This document shows, piece after piece, positions 34,901 to 42,077 of a DNA stretch of 64,000 bases (positions are counted from its first letter, which is position 1; every line of letters begins with the position of its first letter). Source of the stretch: Terriglobia bacterium (GTDB lineage Bacteria > Acidobacteriota > Terriglobia > JAIQFV01). The stretch lies in the NCBI GenBank assembly GCA_028716525.1, contig JAQUPQ010000011.1:1-64000 (forward strand), written 5' to 3'. A program made the position numbers and the translations under genes. Below the pieces are notes generated by a model. The model did no database searches, was not told the DNA's origin, and saw only the letters and a list, made by a program, of their open reading frames with translations.

Positions 34901-36435
34901 ACGATGACGCCGGTTCGGGATCCTCATGTCAAGGAACAACAGCCTCGAATTTAACGGTGCATTTGAATTCGGGGCAGAGAGTGCGTGTTTTGGTCAACAG
35001 TTTCGGCACCTCACCTGGCGGTGTCATGCCGCTCAACTTGAAACGGTCTCCTGCGCCACTCGACGTGACTGTACCGTCGAGCTCGGCGATTTCAACCTCA
35101 ACCGCCAATCTGACGCCGCTTTCAATTACCTATGGAGCTTTGACAGCGACAAATAAGAGCGGCACCCACTCTTCGTTGTCTTCTGATCCGGTGGCCTTGG
35201 CGATCTTTTCATTAACCCAAGGTGGAACGCTTGTGACCGAGGCCGCAGTTCCAGGAGCCACACCCGGCAACAACGCGCGTGTGTTTGTGGATTATGACGC
35301 TTCGAAAGGTCGGGACAGCGGCATTGCCGTGGTCAACCCCAACAGCACGCCGCTTACTATCAATGTAACCGCCATTAGCAGCACCGGGACCTCGGTCCCT
35401 TGTACCGCCCTTCAAGTTCCCGCTCAGGGACATGCCGCCCGATTTGCCAGCGAATTCTGTTCCTTGACGAGCCCCTTCCTGGGCTCTCTGAATTTTTCAG
35501 CAAGCGCTCCCTTTGCCGCCGTGAATTTGCGGTCTGCGGCTAACACGCACGGTCAGCCGCTCTTCAGCGGCCTGCCGGTGATCGATCCCACCGCGGTGCC
35601 GACGGGGTCAAGTCTCATTTTCTCGCAGATTGCAGATGGAGGAGGCTTGGCTACACAGATTCTATTGATGAACACAAGCGGGACAGCAATCTCAGGGACC
35701 ATTGCCTTCTTTAACACCAGCGGGAATCCGGTTTCACTGGATTTTGGTCCACCTAATCCCGTCCAGGTCCTCAATTACAACATCGTATCCAATGGCGTGG
35801 CGAAATTCTCAACCACGGGGCTCAGTTCGACCATCAACGTAGCCTACGCGGTGGTGACACCGACGGTGGGACAGTTGCCCGCAGGCGCCGCCATCTTTGG
35901 GTCCGGCACTTTTGAGGCCGGTGTGCTGAATGCGGTTCCCACCACCCATGCGCGACTCTATATCGAAAGAGCTGCATCGCCTTTGCTTCGCGACACCGGG
36001 ATCGCCATGGTGAATCACAACGGTTCACCGGCGACGGCCAACCTTCAATTTGTCAGCTTGGATGGAACCTTCAACGTTTCGACGACTCTACACGTTCCAG
36101 CCAACGGCAAGATCGTGCAGTTTATCGAGCAGATCTCAGACCTCAGTAGTATCCCGGCGAATATCCAGGGTGTTCTGACCATGACCAGTGACCAGCCGCT
36201 GGCGGTCATTACGCTGCGGCAAACGAACAATCAGGTGGGAGACCTTTTGCTTTCAACACTGCCGGTGGCGGACCTCAACACAACGTCGCTGGCCCCCTTG
36301 TTCCTTCCGCAAATCGCTGACGGCGCGGGATTCCAAACTCAACTGATCTTTCTGAACACCACCGCCTCCTCGATGAGTATCCACGTGGACTTCATCGACG
36401 ACAACGGGAACCTGGTGGGAGTACTGCTTTTGTGA
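31921..36435 (+). CDS. Giant secreted beta-propeller (BNR/VPS10-like) protein with PKD-like domain and shared C-terminal module
   Basis: 1504 residues. I chose TTG 31921 because a perfect AAGGAGG lies seven bases upstream; ATG 31897 lacks one. A signal segment (RRSGFLIAIGCALIFSIAES) is followed by a linker. Next come about 700 residues of BNR/Asp-box repeats (WKTTDGGSTWTPL, LKSTDGGNTWQL, FKSNDGGETWTDL, WQSTNGGSTWTA), the sortilin/xyloglucanase-type propeller. A PKD-like domain follows (PPTAAISSPLG to LTAIDNHGAYG), then a Cys-bearing pre-peptidase-like domain. The last about 440 residues form a module shared with the gene at 53195-56425. Substrate and function unknown; surface or extracellular location is likely. 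A terminator follows. Confidence 0.85.
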   Translation: MSRRSGFLIAIGCALIFSIAESDWNRHFISSTPLLAQNLKSPLETPPSKDSGSASAPASQNQNSQDGQKRPLRSVNGNDALPGDDLDGPDAIMARVRWYLQRHGDNGIIDAERRLKMVREEYVKRLADEAKRNIQGTIGGINWVSIGPSNGAGRMTAVAPHPTVSGTLYVGAAGGGVWKTTDGGSTWTPLTDFINDLSVGALAVAPSDPNTIYLGSGEGGYAVDFITGIGLLKSTDGGNTWQLPSSVVAPMFYRILVNPGNAQEFVIGTNRGALRSSDGGTTFTNVISSSTYGDVTDMVRSSADPQTLFAATWDRFNWCAHSATCSMSSPKILKSTDGGQTWTEKSAGLPVSTPTQHVSRMALAISPSNPSILYVAMNLGVSTTGGTAHIFKSNDGGETWTDLTSVSNNSDVTIRTYMTLQDWYDNTLVVSPTNPDIVLAGGVGIIRTLNGGANWSRPPLSGASVHVDQHDFRYQGSVLYFANDGGIWSSPDNGNTSTDRNTGLVTRQYYSMALDPNNPNRVFAGAQDNGTGQRNDTGGTLWTAVIGGDGFQCAVNPNVPDFAYGTIQGDLVLRSKSAGSGSFSSIRPAFPTTEPLPFFSVLSIDPNQPSTIYTGTSRVWQSTNGGDSWTPLPTTSNDGSSWGTSVVDQVVVPKGNSSTIVVNRTTSIFRSSDGGSSWAKISNGLPCCINNVELDPQNSNIIYAAMAGTTGTRLWQSTNGGSTWTARDSGLPSFPTQVVRVDPTDSNDLFAGTDVGVYRSMDAGQTWHSFGNGLPNSSAHDLRITSDGSMLRTVTHGRGAWELQIPSSGNHPPTAAISSPLGTQNFNKGTTLNFTGMVSDPDAGDNVSASWTFTDNWQVTPTVVGTANASHTFSNAGVARIALTAIDNHGAYGSSSLLANVHESFESCSTPLVIPGSGPFPFSLTTSNEVASRNAGDPTTSCVSVTGHPLWLEFTPSVTANYNFNTCGTNVDTVLSVWTGNACGPYTAISGACNDDAGSGSSCQGTTASNLTVHLNSGQRVRVLVNSFGTSPGGVMPLNLKRSPAPLDVTVPSSSAISTSTANLTPLSITYGALTATNKSGTHSSLSSDPVALAIFSLTQGGTLVTEAAVPGATPGNNARVFVDYDASKGRDSGIAVVNPNSTPLTINVTAISSTGTSVPCTALQVPAQGHAARFASEFCSLTSPFLGSLNFSASAPFAAVNLRSAANTHGQPLFSGLPVIDPTAVPTGSSLIFSQIADGGGLATQILLMNTSGTAISGTIAFFNTSGNPVSLDFGPPNPVQVLNYNIVSNGVAKFSTTGLSSTINVAYAVVTPTVGQLPAGAAIFGSGTFEAGVLNAVPTTHARLYIERAASPLLRDTGIAMVNHNGSPATANLQFVSLDGTFNVSTTLHVPANGKIVQFIEQISDLSSIPANIQGVLTMTSDQPLAVITLRQTNNQVGDLLLSTLPVADLNTTSLAPLFLPQIADGAGFQTQLIFLNTTASSMSIHVDFIDDNGNLVGVLLL

Positions 36436-36483
36436 GGTAGAAAAAATGGGGGTTCCGAATAGGAAACCCCTAGTGGTTCTGAT

Positions 36484-36517
36484 GCCCGCCCTCGCATTTC
36501 GAAGGCGGGCTTTTTTT
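36484..36517 (+). terminator. Intrinsic terminator of the giant propeller gene
   Basis: GCCCGCC (36484-36490) and GGCGGGC (36504-36510), with an extra TCG/CGA pairing inside, form a stem directly followed by seven T residues. It lies about 50 bases after the stop codon and may also serve the convergent DJ-1/PfpI gene. Confidence 0.88.
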
Positions 36518-36626
36518 CGCGAACAAGATTCCTTGCGGGATGACAGGATTTTTCGAGCCGCCGGCTTCGTCCCCTCATTCAACCCGCTGGGGGCACCGGA
36601 ACATCGGGAATGTAACCGGCTCTCTT

Positions 36627-37193
36627 TTATGCCGTGGCCTTCCGGCTGGCGGAAATTGCTGCCAGCTTTTCAATGAGGGCTTCGCCGAACTTTCTAGCCG
36701 CTTCCGGATTTTCACCGGTAATCACATTCCCATCTTGAGTCACAGCCTCGCCGGTATACGTCGCCCCGGCTTTTTCGAATTCCTTGATGGACTCCGGAGT
36801 CTTGTAAACCGTGGCTCGGCGGCCTTTCAACACGCCAGCCCGTGCCAGAACGGCGCCTGAAAGACAAATGGCGGCTGTTGGTTTCTGGACCGTGTACAAC
36901 TCCCGAATGAGAGCATGCAAAACGCTATCACCCCAGAGATACTGGGGCGATCCCATTCCGCCCACCACAATAATGGCGTCGTAATCCACGGCACGGGCTT
37001 CGGAGATCAGCAGATCCGGCCGCACTTTCACACCCAACATGCCTTGGCATTCCATCTTGGATCGGCTGGCCACGTCGACCCGGGCGCCTTCCAGCTCCAA
37101 CATCTGACGCGGCACCAGCAACTCTTCGTCCCGGAACTGATCGGGGGCAATCACCATTAACACTCTCTTGCCTGAAAGTTTCTTAGTATCCAT
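36627..37193 (-). CDS. DJ-1/PfpI family protein
   Basis: 188 residues with the class I glutamine-amidotransferase-like fold. The nucleophile elbow is AAICLSGAVLARAGV (the Cys) and the conserved Glu lies in QFRDEELLVPRQMLELEGA. IIVVGGMGSPQYLWGD and ATVYKTPESIKEFEKAGA match the PfpI/DJ-1 core, and DGNVITGENPEAARKFGEAL matches the end. Members act as intracellular peptidases, deglycases or chaperones; the exact activity cannot be told from motifs. It lies alone, convergent with the giant propeller gene. Confidence 0.9.
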   Translation of the reverse strand: MDTKKLSGKRVLMVIAPDQFRDEELLVPRQMLELEGARVDVASRSKMECQGMLGVKVRPDLLISEARAVDYDAIIVVGGMGSPQYLWGDSVLHALIRELYTVQKPTAAICLSGAVLARAGVLKGRRATVYKTPESIKEFEKAGATYTGEAVTQDGNVITGENPEAARKFGEALIEKLAAISASRKATA

Positions 37194-37371
37194 GGGAAAT
37201 TCTCCTGTCGAAACAGAGCCTCTCCAAACTGCTCCTGACCAAAATTATACCTCCGGCCGGGAGACATGGATGTGTTTTTAACTTGAGAGCGCCTGGAAGA
37301 ATATGGCTAGTCGGGTGCCGGCAAGAAGCCGGCAACTGGAGGAAAATTTGCAGTCGACCCCAATTCACAAA

Positions 37372-38001
37372 TCACTTCTTCAAACACACGGCAACGCCGT
37401 CTCGAATCGGCAAAATGGTGGTGTAAAGTTGTTTCGAGGAATAAATGAGGCGGTTGAATTGCCGGATGCGGCGCGTCCAGGCATCGGGTTTGGGCCGCGC
37501 CACTCGCCCACTCCACAACACATTGTCGGTGATAAAGAGCCCGCCCGAGCGGACACGCGGGACCGCCACTTTGAAAACATCGGGATAATAATGCTTGTCG
37601 ACGTCGTTGAAAATGATGTCGAATTTCCCTTTCACGTCCTGGATTAAGTCCAGCGAGTTGCCGACCAGGATATGGACACGCTGCGCAACGCCGGCCCGTT
37701 TGAAATATCCCTCTGCTTCTTTAGCGTTCTTGGGATCTCCGTCAGAATAATAGACCTCGCCGTCTTCACCCACCGCCCGCGCCCACCACAGCGTGGAATA
37801 ACCAATGGCGGAACCCATTTCAAATATGCGCTTGGCCTGAGTGGCCTTGGCCAACTGAAACAAAAAACGAGCCACGGCGGGACCCACGATGGGGATGGAC
37901 CGTCGTTTCGCTTGCGTTTCCATTTCCTTGACAACCGCGTCTCGCGGCGGCAGCACCTTGTACATATATGATTCCACATCAGCGCGTGTGATTCCGTTCA
38001 T
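37372..38001 (-). CDS. Class I SAM-dependent O-methyltransferase (family 3, caffeoyl-CoA OMT-like)
   Basis: 209 residues from the ATG at 38001, which has GAGAGG seven bases upstream. Motif I is FEMGSAIGYSTLWWARAV, followed by EVYYSDGDPKNAKEAEGYF. FDIIFNDVDKHYYPDVFKVA contains the metal-binding Asp residues of the family, and GGLFITDNVLWSGRV and RDGVAVCLKK complete the fold. Bacterial relatives include catechol-type methyltransferases and TrmR, which methylates wobble uridine in tRNA. Those two options cannot be separated here. It follows the TPR gene by 43 bases, with a hairpin between. Confidence 0.9.
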   Translation of the reverse strand: MNGITRADVESYMYKVLPPRDAVVKEMETQAKRRSIPIVGPAVARFLFQLAKATQAKRIFEMGSAIGYSTLWWARAVGEDGEVYYSDGDPKNAKEAEGYFKRAGVAQRVHILVGNSLDLIQDVKGKFDIIFNDVDKHYYPDVFKVAVPRVRSGGLFITDNVLWSGRVARPKPDAWTRRIRQFNRLIYSSKQLYTTILPIRDGVAVCLKK

Positions 38002-38028
38002 CGTCAGTCCTCTCAAAAAACAGAGTGT

Positions 38029-38048
38029 TTAGGCGGAGATCCGCCTAA
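38029..38048 (-). terminator. Hairpin overlapping the TPR stop codon
   Basis: TTAGGCGG (38029-38036) and CCGCCTAA (38041-38048) form an 8-bp perfect stem with a 4-base loop across the TPR stop codon. On the minus strand a T6 run follows after eight bases, so it may act as a weak or leaky terminator before the O-methyltransferase gene. Confidence 0.45.
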
Positions 38049-38533
38049 TTGATCAATCGTTTCACTTTTTCCAGAGCCCGCCGGGCCGGTTCGTAATCGG
38101 GCGTAATTTGCAGCGCCTTTTCAAAGCTTTCCCGCGCACGCGTGTACATTTCCTTGGCAAGGTAAATCCGACCGAGATTGCAATAGGGAAAGTGGTACGC
38201 GTCATAACGTTTCGCTTCCAACGCTTTCCGCAGCCATTGCATGGCTTCATCGAGGCGGTTCAATTCGATCAAGTAAGCGCCGATATCGTTGTAGGGATTC
38301 CCAAAATCCGGATCCACCTGGATGGCGCGTTTGCACTCTTCAATGGCATCTTCCATCCGGCCTTGAAAACTGTAGGTCCATCCCAAAAACGTGTGAGCCT
38401 CGGCCGTCGGAAACGTCTCGATGGAAGCCCGATACAAATCTTCGGCCTCGTCGAGAGAACCCGACATTTGTTTGTCATAAGCTTCGCGAAATAACTCGAG
38501 AGCTCGCGCCATCGCCTCGTCATCGTTTGTCAT
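38045..38533 (-). CDS. TPR-repeat protein
   Basis: 162 residues from the ATG at 38533, which follows GGAGGTCTCC. It is almost entirely tetratricopeptide repeats: ALELFREAYDKQMSGSLDEA, YRASIETFPTAEAHTFLGWT, CKRAIQVDPDFGNPYNDIGA, LRKALEAKRYDAYHFPYCNL and FEKALQITPDYEPARRALEK. There is no signal peptide or membrane helix, so it is probably a cytoplasmic protein-protein interaction adaptor. Its partner is unknown. The O-methyltransferase gene follows on the same strand. Confidence 0.88.
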   Translation of the reverse strand: MTNDDEAMARALELFREAYDKQMSGSLDEAEDLYRASIETFPTAEAHTFLGWTYSFQGRMEDAIEECKRAIQVDPDFGNPYNDIGAYLIELNRLDEAMQWLRKALEAKRYDAYHFPYCNLGRIYLAKEMYTRARESFEKALQITPDYEPARRALEKVKRLIN

Positions 38534-38616
38534 GGAGACCTCCATCTTATCCGAATGCCTGAATAATTTGAAGCCGTCTGTTGAAAAATTACTTGTAAAA
38601 AGTTGTTTCCCCCAAA

Positions 38617-38645
38617 TTGAACCCCTGTGAAAAACAGGCTAGAAT
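38617..38645 (+). promoter_or_regulatory. Candidate promoter for the thioredoxin-like gene
   Basis: TTGAAC (38617-38622) and TAGAAT (38640-38645) are separated by 17 bases, about 93 bases before the start codon at 38739. TAGAAT is also the -10 box of the dksA-like promoter in this window. Confidence 0.5.
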
Positions 38646-38738
38646 CCGCTTTCACTTTTGAAGACCGAAGAGTCGCCGCGGGGATCCTTCCACATGAAGA
38701 CAGGGCTTCATTTGATTCTTTTGTAAAAGGACTTTCTG

Positions 38739-39347
38739 ATGATTAACAATTGCGAAACCTACCGCATACAGCGGCAAACCTGGAGGAGCGCTTGGCGGGC
38801 AGCTCTCCTGATCGCCTTCTTGTGCTCCATGGCGGGGCGAGCCCTGGCCCAAGACAGCGAGCCGGATGCGACGGGTCCACCCGCTGAATCCGCTTCGGCT
38901 GCAACCACAAGCGCCTCCCGCGTGGCCGCGGTTCCGCTCATTGACGGAAAGAGATTTCATGAATTGCTGAATCGAATGAAAGGCAAGGTGGTGGTGGTCA
39001 ACATGTGGGCGACCTGGTGTGTCCCCTGCCGACAGGAGTTTCCTGGCCTGGTGGAGCTTTATCACAATTACAAGACCAAGGGGCTGGAGGTCATCGCCAT
39101 CGCCAACGACGACGTCCAAAATCTCGACGATGTCAAAGATTTCATCAAAACCAACAAAGCCGATTTCAAGACCTTCATTGCCGACCCCAAAGATCTGGGT
39201 GGGCTGCACGAAGCGGTTTCGCCTCATTGGACGGGCGGACTGCCCTCCAGTTTCTTGTTTGACCGCGACGGGGAATTGAAGAAGACCGTCATGGGCGGGC
39301 GCAGCCTGCAAGAGTTTGAGGAGTTGCTGAAACCCTTGCTCCGGTAG
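38739..39347 (+). CDS. TlpA/ResA-like periplasmic thioredoxin
   Basis: 202 residues. A signal peptide or anchor (about 18-38, AWRAALLIAFLCSMAGRALA) is followed by an Ala/Ser-rich linker and a thioredoxin fold. The redox motif is WATWCVPCRQEFPGL (CVPC), with VVVVNMWA before it and the cis-Pro in TGGLPSSFLFDRDGEL. Such proteins reduce disulfides in the periplasm, for example for cytochrome c or copper-centre assembly, but no such gene is adjacent. AAGGA precedes the ATG. The 295-base stretch that follows shows no gene or repeat that I can recognise. Confidence 0.9.
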   Translation: MINNCETYRIQRQTWRSAWRAALLIAFLCSMAGRALAQDSEPDATGPPAESASAATTSASRVAAVPLIDGKRFHELLNRMKGKVVVVNMWATWCVPCRQEFPGLVELYHNYKTKGLEVIAIANDDVQNLDDVKDFIKTNKADFKTFIADPKDLGGLHEAVSPHWTGGLPSSFLFDRDGELKKTVMGGRSLQEFEELLKPLLR

Positions 39348-39642
39348 GCCGGCGGACCTCCCCGCTCAGCAACGGGCCGACCCGCATTTTGAGGAATAAA
39401 GAGTCCCCTGCTGAATTACCCGGTTCAAGATTCAAAACCCCATTCCTCTAAATAAAATCCTCCTCAAAACCCAAGTCCCAAACTTCAGCCTGAAGTAAAA
39501 TGAAGATCTCAACAACGCCGCCTTTTTGAAATTAGGATTTTGTCCGGTATTGGAAATTTGGAATTTATTGAAATTCGATTGACGCGACGACCCTTAATAC
39601 GGAGCCGATGCGCCATCCCGCAGGCTCTGGTAGGATGCCTTT

Positions 39643-40302
39643 ATGAACAGCAAAGAATTTGTCGAAGAACTCCACGCCGCCAACCAGAAACTTCTTGATC
39701 GCCTCCGTTCGACGGAGGAGCTTTCGTCGGGCCCGGAGGCCGGAATGTCGATACGGAATTTGCTCAAGATCGCGATGAAGAATGAAATTGAAGCCACCGA
39801 GCTAGCGGCGTTGTGGATGCCCACGACCGAAACCATCGACATCAAAATGGCATGGGCGCGACAGGTAGGTGATGAGGCCAAGCACTACCGTCTGATTCAG
39901 GACCGCCTGAGGCAGTTGGGAGAGCCCATCGATCACTTCAATCCGCTGGCGAAAGGTTACACGGCTCTGTTCAAATTTCTCAGCATGTTGCACGGCACGG
40001 TGGATCGCATTGCCGCTGCTCAATTCACGCGAGAGGCCATTGCGGTGGTCAAGAACGAGCAATTCATCGCGCTGTGCGAAGCCAAAGGCGATCCTGAAAC
40101 GGCTCGCTTATATCGCGAAATTATTCAACCCGACGAACGATTTCATTTCGAGCTCGGCCGGAACCTGCTTGAGAAATATGCCACCACCGACGAATTGCAG
40201 ACCAGCGCCCGCATGACCGCCCGGCAAACCCTGGAACTCGCCGAAGAATTGCAGGGTCTGATCTTCCAGGAAACCGGCGTCCATCACGCTCCGGGATGTT
40301 GA
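39643..40302 (+). CDS. Ferritin-like diiron protein
   Basis: 219 residues, nearly all alpha-helical. Two ExxH pairs and two further Glu residues fit a four-helix diiron site: MKNEIEATELAALW, GDEAKHYRLIQDRL (ExxH), REAIAVVKNEQFIALCEA, and PDERFHFELGRNLLEKY (ExxH). This is the ligand order of ferritin-like, rubrerythrin-like proteins. Activity (iron storage, peroxide reduction or oxygenation) is not predictable. The C-terminus ETGVHHAPGC carries two His and a Cys. It is 47 bases upstream of a GlcG/HbpS-like gene, whose family binds haem, so a role in iron or oxidative stress is plausible. Confidence 0.75.
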   Translation: MNSKEFVEELHAANQKLLDRLRSTEELSSGPEAGMSIRNLLKIAMKNEIEATELAALWMPTTETIDIKMAWARQVGDEAKHYRLIQDRLRQLGEPIDHFNPLAKGYTALFKFLSMLHGTVDRIAAAQFTREAIAVVKNEQFIALCEAKGDPETARLYREIIQPDERFHFELGRNLLEKYATTDELQTSARMTARQTLELAEELQGLIFQETGVHHAPGC

Positions 40303-40349
40303 ACGCCTTTTCCTGATTCGCCCATTCGATTCTCTGTTGGAGGTAGCTC

Positions 40350-40784
40350 GTGATCACTGTCCCGAAACTCACGATTGAAGATGCCCGAATCATCATGGAT
40401 GCTGCCGTGCGCAAATCCAGGGAAATAGCCGTTCCCATGGATATTGCCATCGTCGATGAGGGCGGGCATCTGCTCCTGTTTCAGCGCCTGGACGGAGCCA
40501 AGATTACTTCCATTCAAATTTCCATCGACAAGGCCTTCACCGCTGCCGGGACTCGTCGCCCCACGCACGAGTACTCGAAGACGGCTGGACCCGGAGGTCC
40601 GGCATTTGGCCTTCACACCAGCCATCAAGGCCGCTTTTCTATCGTCGGCGGCGGCGTTCCCATTGTTGTAAACGGCGCCGTCGTGGGAGCGGTGGGATGC
40701 AGCTCGGGCACGGCGGAGCAAGATCGCGAGGTGGCCGAAACCGCCATCCAAGTCTTCACGAATCAGCTACCCAAGAATTTATAA
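40350..40784 (+). CDS. GlcG/HbpS family protein (haem-binding-like)
   Basis: 144 residues from GTG with GGAGGT five bases upstream. Family blocks are LTIEDARIIMDAAVRKSREI, PMDIAIVDEGGHLLLFQRLD, ISIDKAFTAAGTRRPTHEY, GGGVPIVVNGAVVGAVGCSS and GTAEQDREVAETAIQVF. The fold is that of HbpS, a haem-binding protein, and GlcG of the glycolate locus; many members also sit beside cobalamin or propanediol genes. The neighbouring ferritin-like gene suggests an iron or haem function, but this is positional inference. Confidence 0.88.
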   Translation: MITVPKLTIEDARIIMDAAVRKSREIAVPMDIAIVDEGGHLLLFQRLDGAKITSIQISIDKAFTAAGTRRPTHEYSKTAGPGGPAFGLHTSHQGRFSIVGGGVPIVVNGAVVGAVGCSSGTAEQDREVAETAIQVFTNQLPKNL

Positions 40785-40893
40785 AATCCATTCCCTCGGG
40801 CTGACCGATGGAGATCTCAGGCCACCGTGCCCGATGAACCTGAACAATGAGCAGCCGCGGCAAATTTCCAAGGCCGCAACAAATCAAATTCGT

Positions 40894-40899
40894 TATAAT
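40894..40899 (+). promoter_or_regulatory. Perfect -10 box upstream of ygfZ
   Basis: TATAAT lies 18 bases before the ATG at 40918. No convincing -35 element is seen at the usual distance. The leader would be only about 10-12 bases and has no clear ribosome-binding site. Confidence 0.4.
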
Positions 40900-40917
40900 G
40901 ATGCGCTTTAAACATTC

Positions 40918-42051
40918 ATGTCCTCTAATCTGCGCATGGCCACAACCAGTCCTCTAATCGACCTTGAAAAATCAGCGGGAGCAAAATTTGTGGAGGTCGC
41001 CCTACCGGGTCCGGCAGGCCAATCGGGCGCTGCCAGGATTGCCTCGGCTTTCTCCACGCTCGAAGAAGAGTGTCGCGCCGTTCGCGAAGCCGTGGGATTG
41101 ATGGATCTGTGTCAGCGCGGAAAGATCGAAATCACCGGCCCCGATCGTGTTCGATTTTTGAACGGACAGGTCACCAACGATGTTAAGAAACTGGCGCCCG
41201 GAAGAGGGTGTTACGCCTGTGCGCTCGATTACAAAGGCGCGCTCGTGGGTGATATGAAAATCTATGCCCACCCGGATTGTCTTTTGATGGACACTTCGGA
41301 GGCTGCGTCCGGAAAGCTGCTCGATCATTTCATTCGATTTGCCATCTCCGACGAAGTTGAGATTATGGATAAAAGCCCGGACATCGCTCACCTCGCACTG
41401 CACGGTCCCGCGGCGCCGCCCTTGCTGAACAAACTTACCGGGCGCGATCTGAGTTCGCTCCGACACCTTGAATTCACTAACGAATTGATCGCCGGCGGAC
41501 CTGTGGAAGTGTCGCGACAAGATTATTTGGGCGAAGCGGGGTTCGATCTGATAACTCCGAGTGCGCACGCAGGTGCCGTGTGGCAGAGTTGTTTCGCCGA
41601 GGGATCAGCGTGGGGACTTCGACCGGTAGGATACGAGGCCTTCAATGTTCTGAGAATAGAAGCGGGTACTCCGATTTTCGGAATTGACATGACGGAAGAG
41701 CATCTGCCCCTGGAGGCGAACTTGATGTCGGCCATATCCACCGACAAAGGATGTTACACCGGACAAGAGGTGGTCGCTCGAATTATGAATCGGGGGCATG
41801 TGAATCGACTCCTGTGCGGATTGGCGCTTGAGGGTTCCCGAATTCCATCCCGCGGCGAGAAAATTTTCAGCGGCGGGAAGGTGGTGGGCGAAATCACGAG
41901 CGCGGCATACTCGCCGACGCTTCATCAGGTCATCGCTTTGGGATACATTCCCAGCACAAAATCCCAACCGGGCGAAAGATTTTATGTCGGGGAGGCGGAT
42001 TCATCCGTTTCAGCAGTTGTGGCCGCACTGCCGTTTTATCCGGGAAACTGA
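40918..42051 (+). CDS. ygfZ: YgfZ/GcvT-domain folate-binding protein
   Basis: 377 residues. The YgfZ signature is intact in STDKGCYTGQEVVARIMNRG (KGCYxGQE), including the redox-active Cys. Other family blocks are VRFLNGQVTNDVKKLAPGRG, GLRPVGYEAFNVLRIEAGTP and FGIDMTEEHLPLEANL. YgfZ/IBA57 helps mature certain [4Fe-4S] enzymes, such as MiaB, in a folate-dependent way. The first about 35 residues are poorly conserved; in-frame ATG codons at 40918 and 40936 are both possible starts. GcvT (aminomethyltransferase) is less likely because the YgfZ motif is complete. Confidence 0.92.
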   Translation: MSSNLRMATTSPLIDLEKSAGAKFVEVALPGPAGQSGAARIASAFSTLEEECRAVREAVGLMDLCQRGKIEITGPDRVRFLNGQVTNDVKKLAPGRGCYACALDYKGALVGDMKIYAHPDCLLMDTSEAASGKLLDHFIRFAISDEVEIMDKSPDIAHLALHGPAAPPLLNKLTGRDLSSLRHLEFTNELIAGGPVEVSRQDYLGEAGFDLITPSAHAGAVWQSCFAEGSAWGLRPVGYEAFNVLRIEAGTPIFGIDMTEEHLPLEANLMSAISTDKGCYTGQEVVARIMNRGHVNRLLCGLALEGSRIPSRGEKIFSGGKVVGEITSAAYSPTLHQVIALGYIPSTKSQPGERFYVGEADSSVSAVVAALPFYPGN

Positions 42052-42077
42052 CAAACTGATTACGCCGGGAAGTTCCG

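Noticed and set aside
37318-37334. GCCGGC-AAGAA-GCCGGC hairpin as terminator of the O-methyltransferase gene
   Set aside because: No T-run follows on the minus strand; it may simply be a REP-like palindrome.
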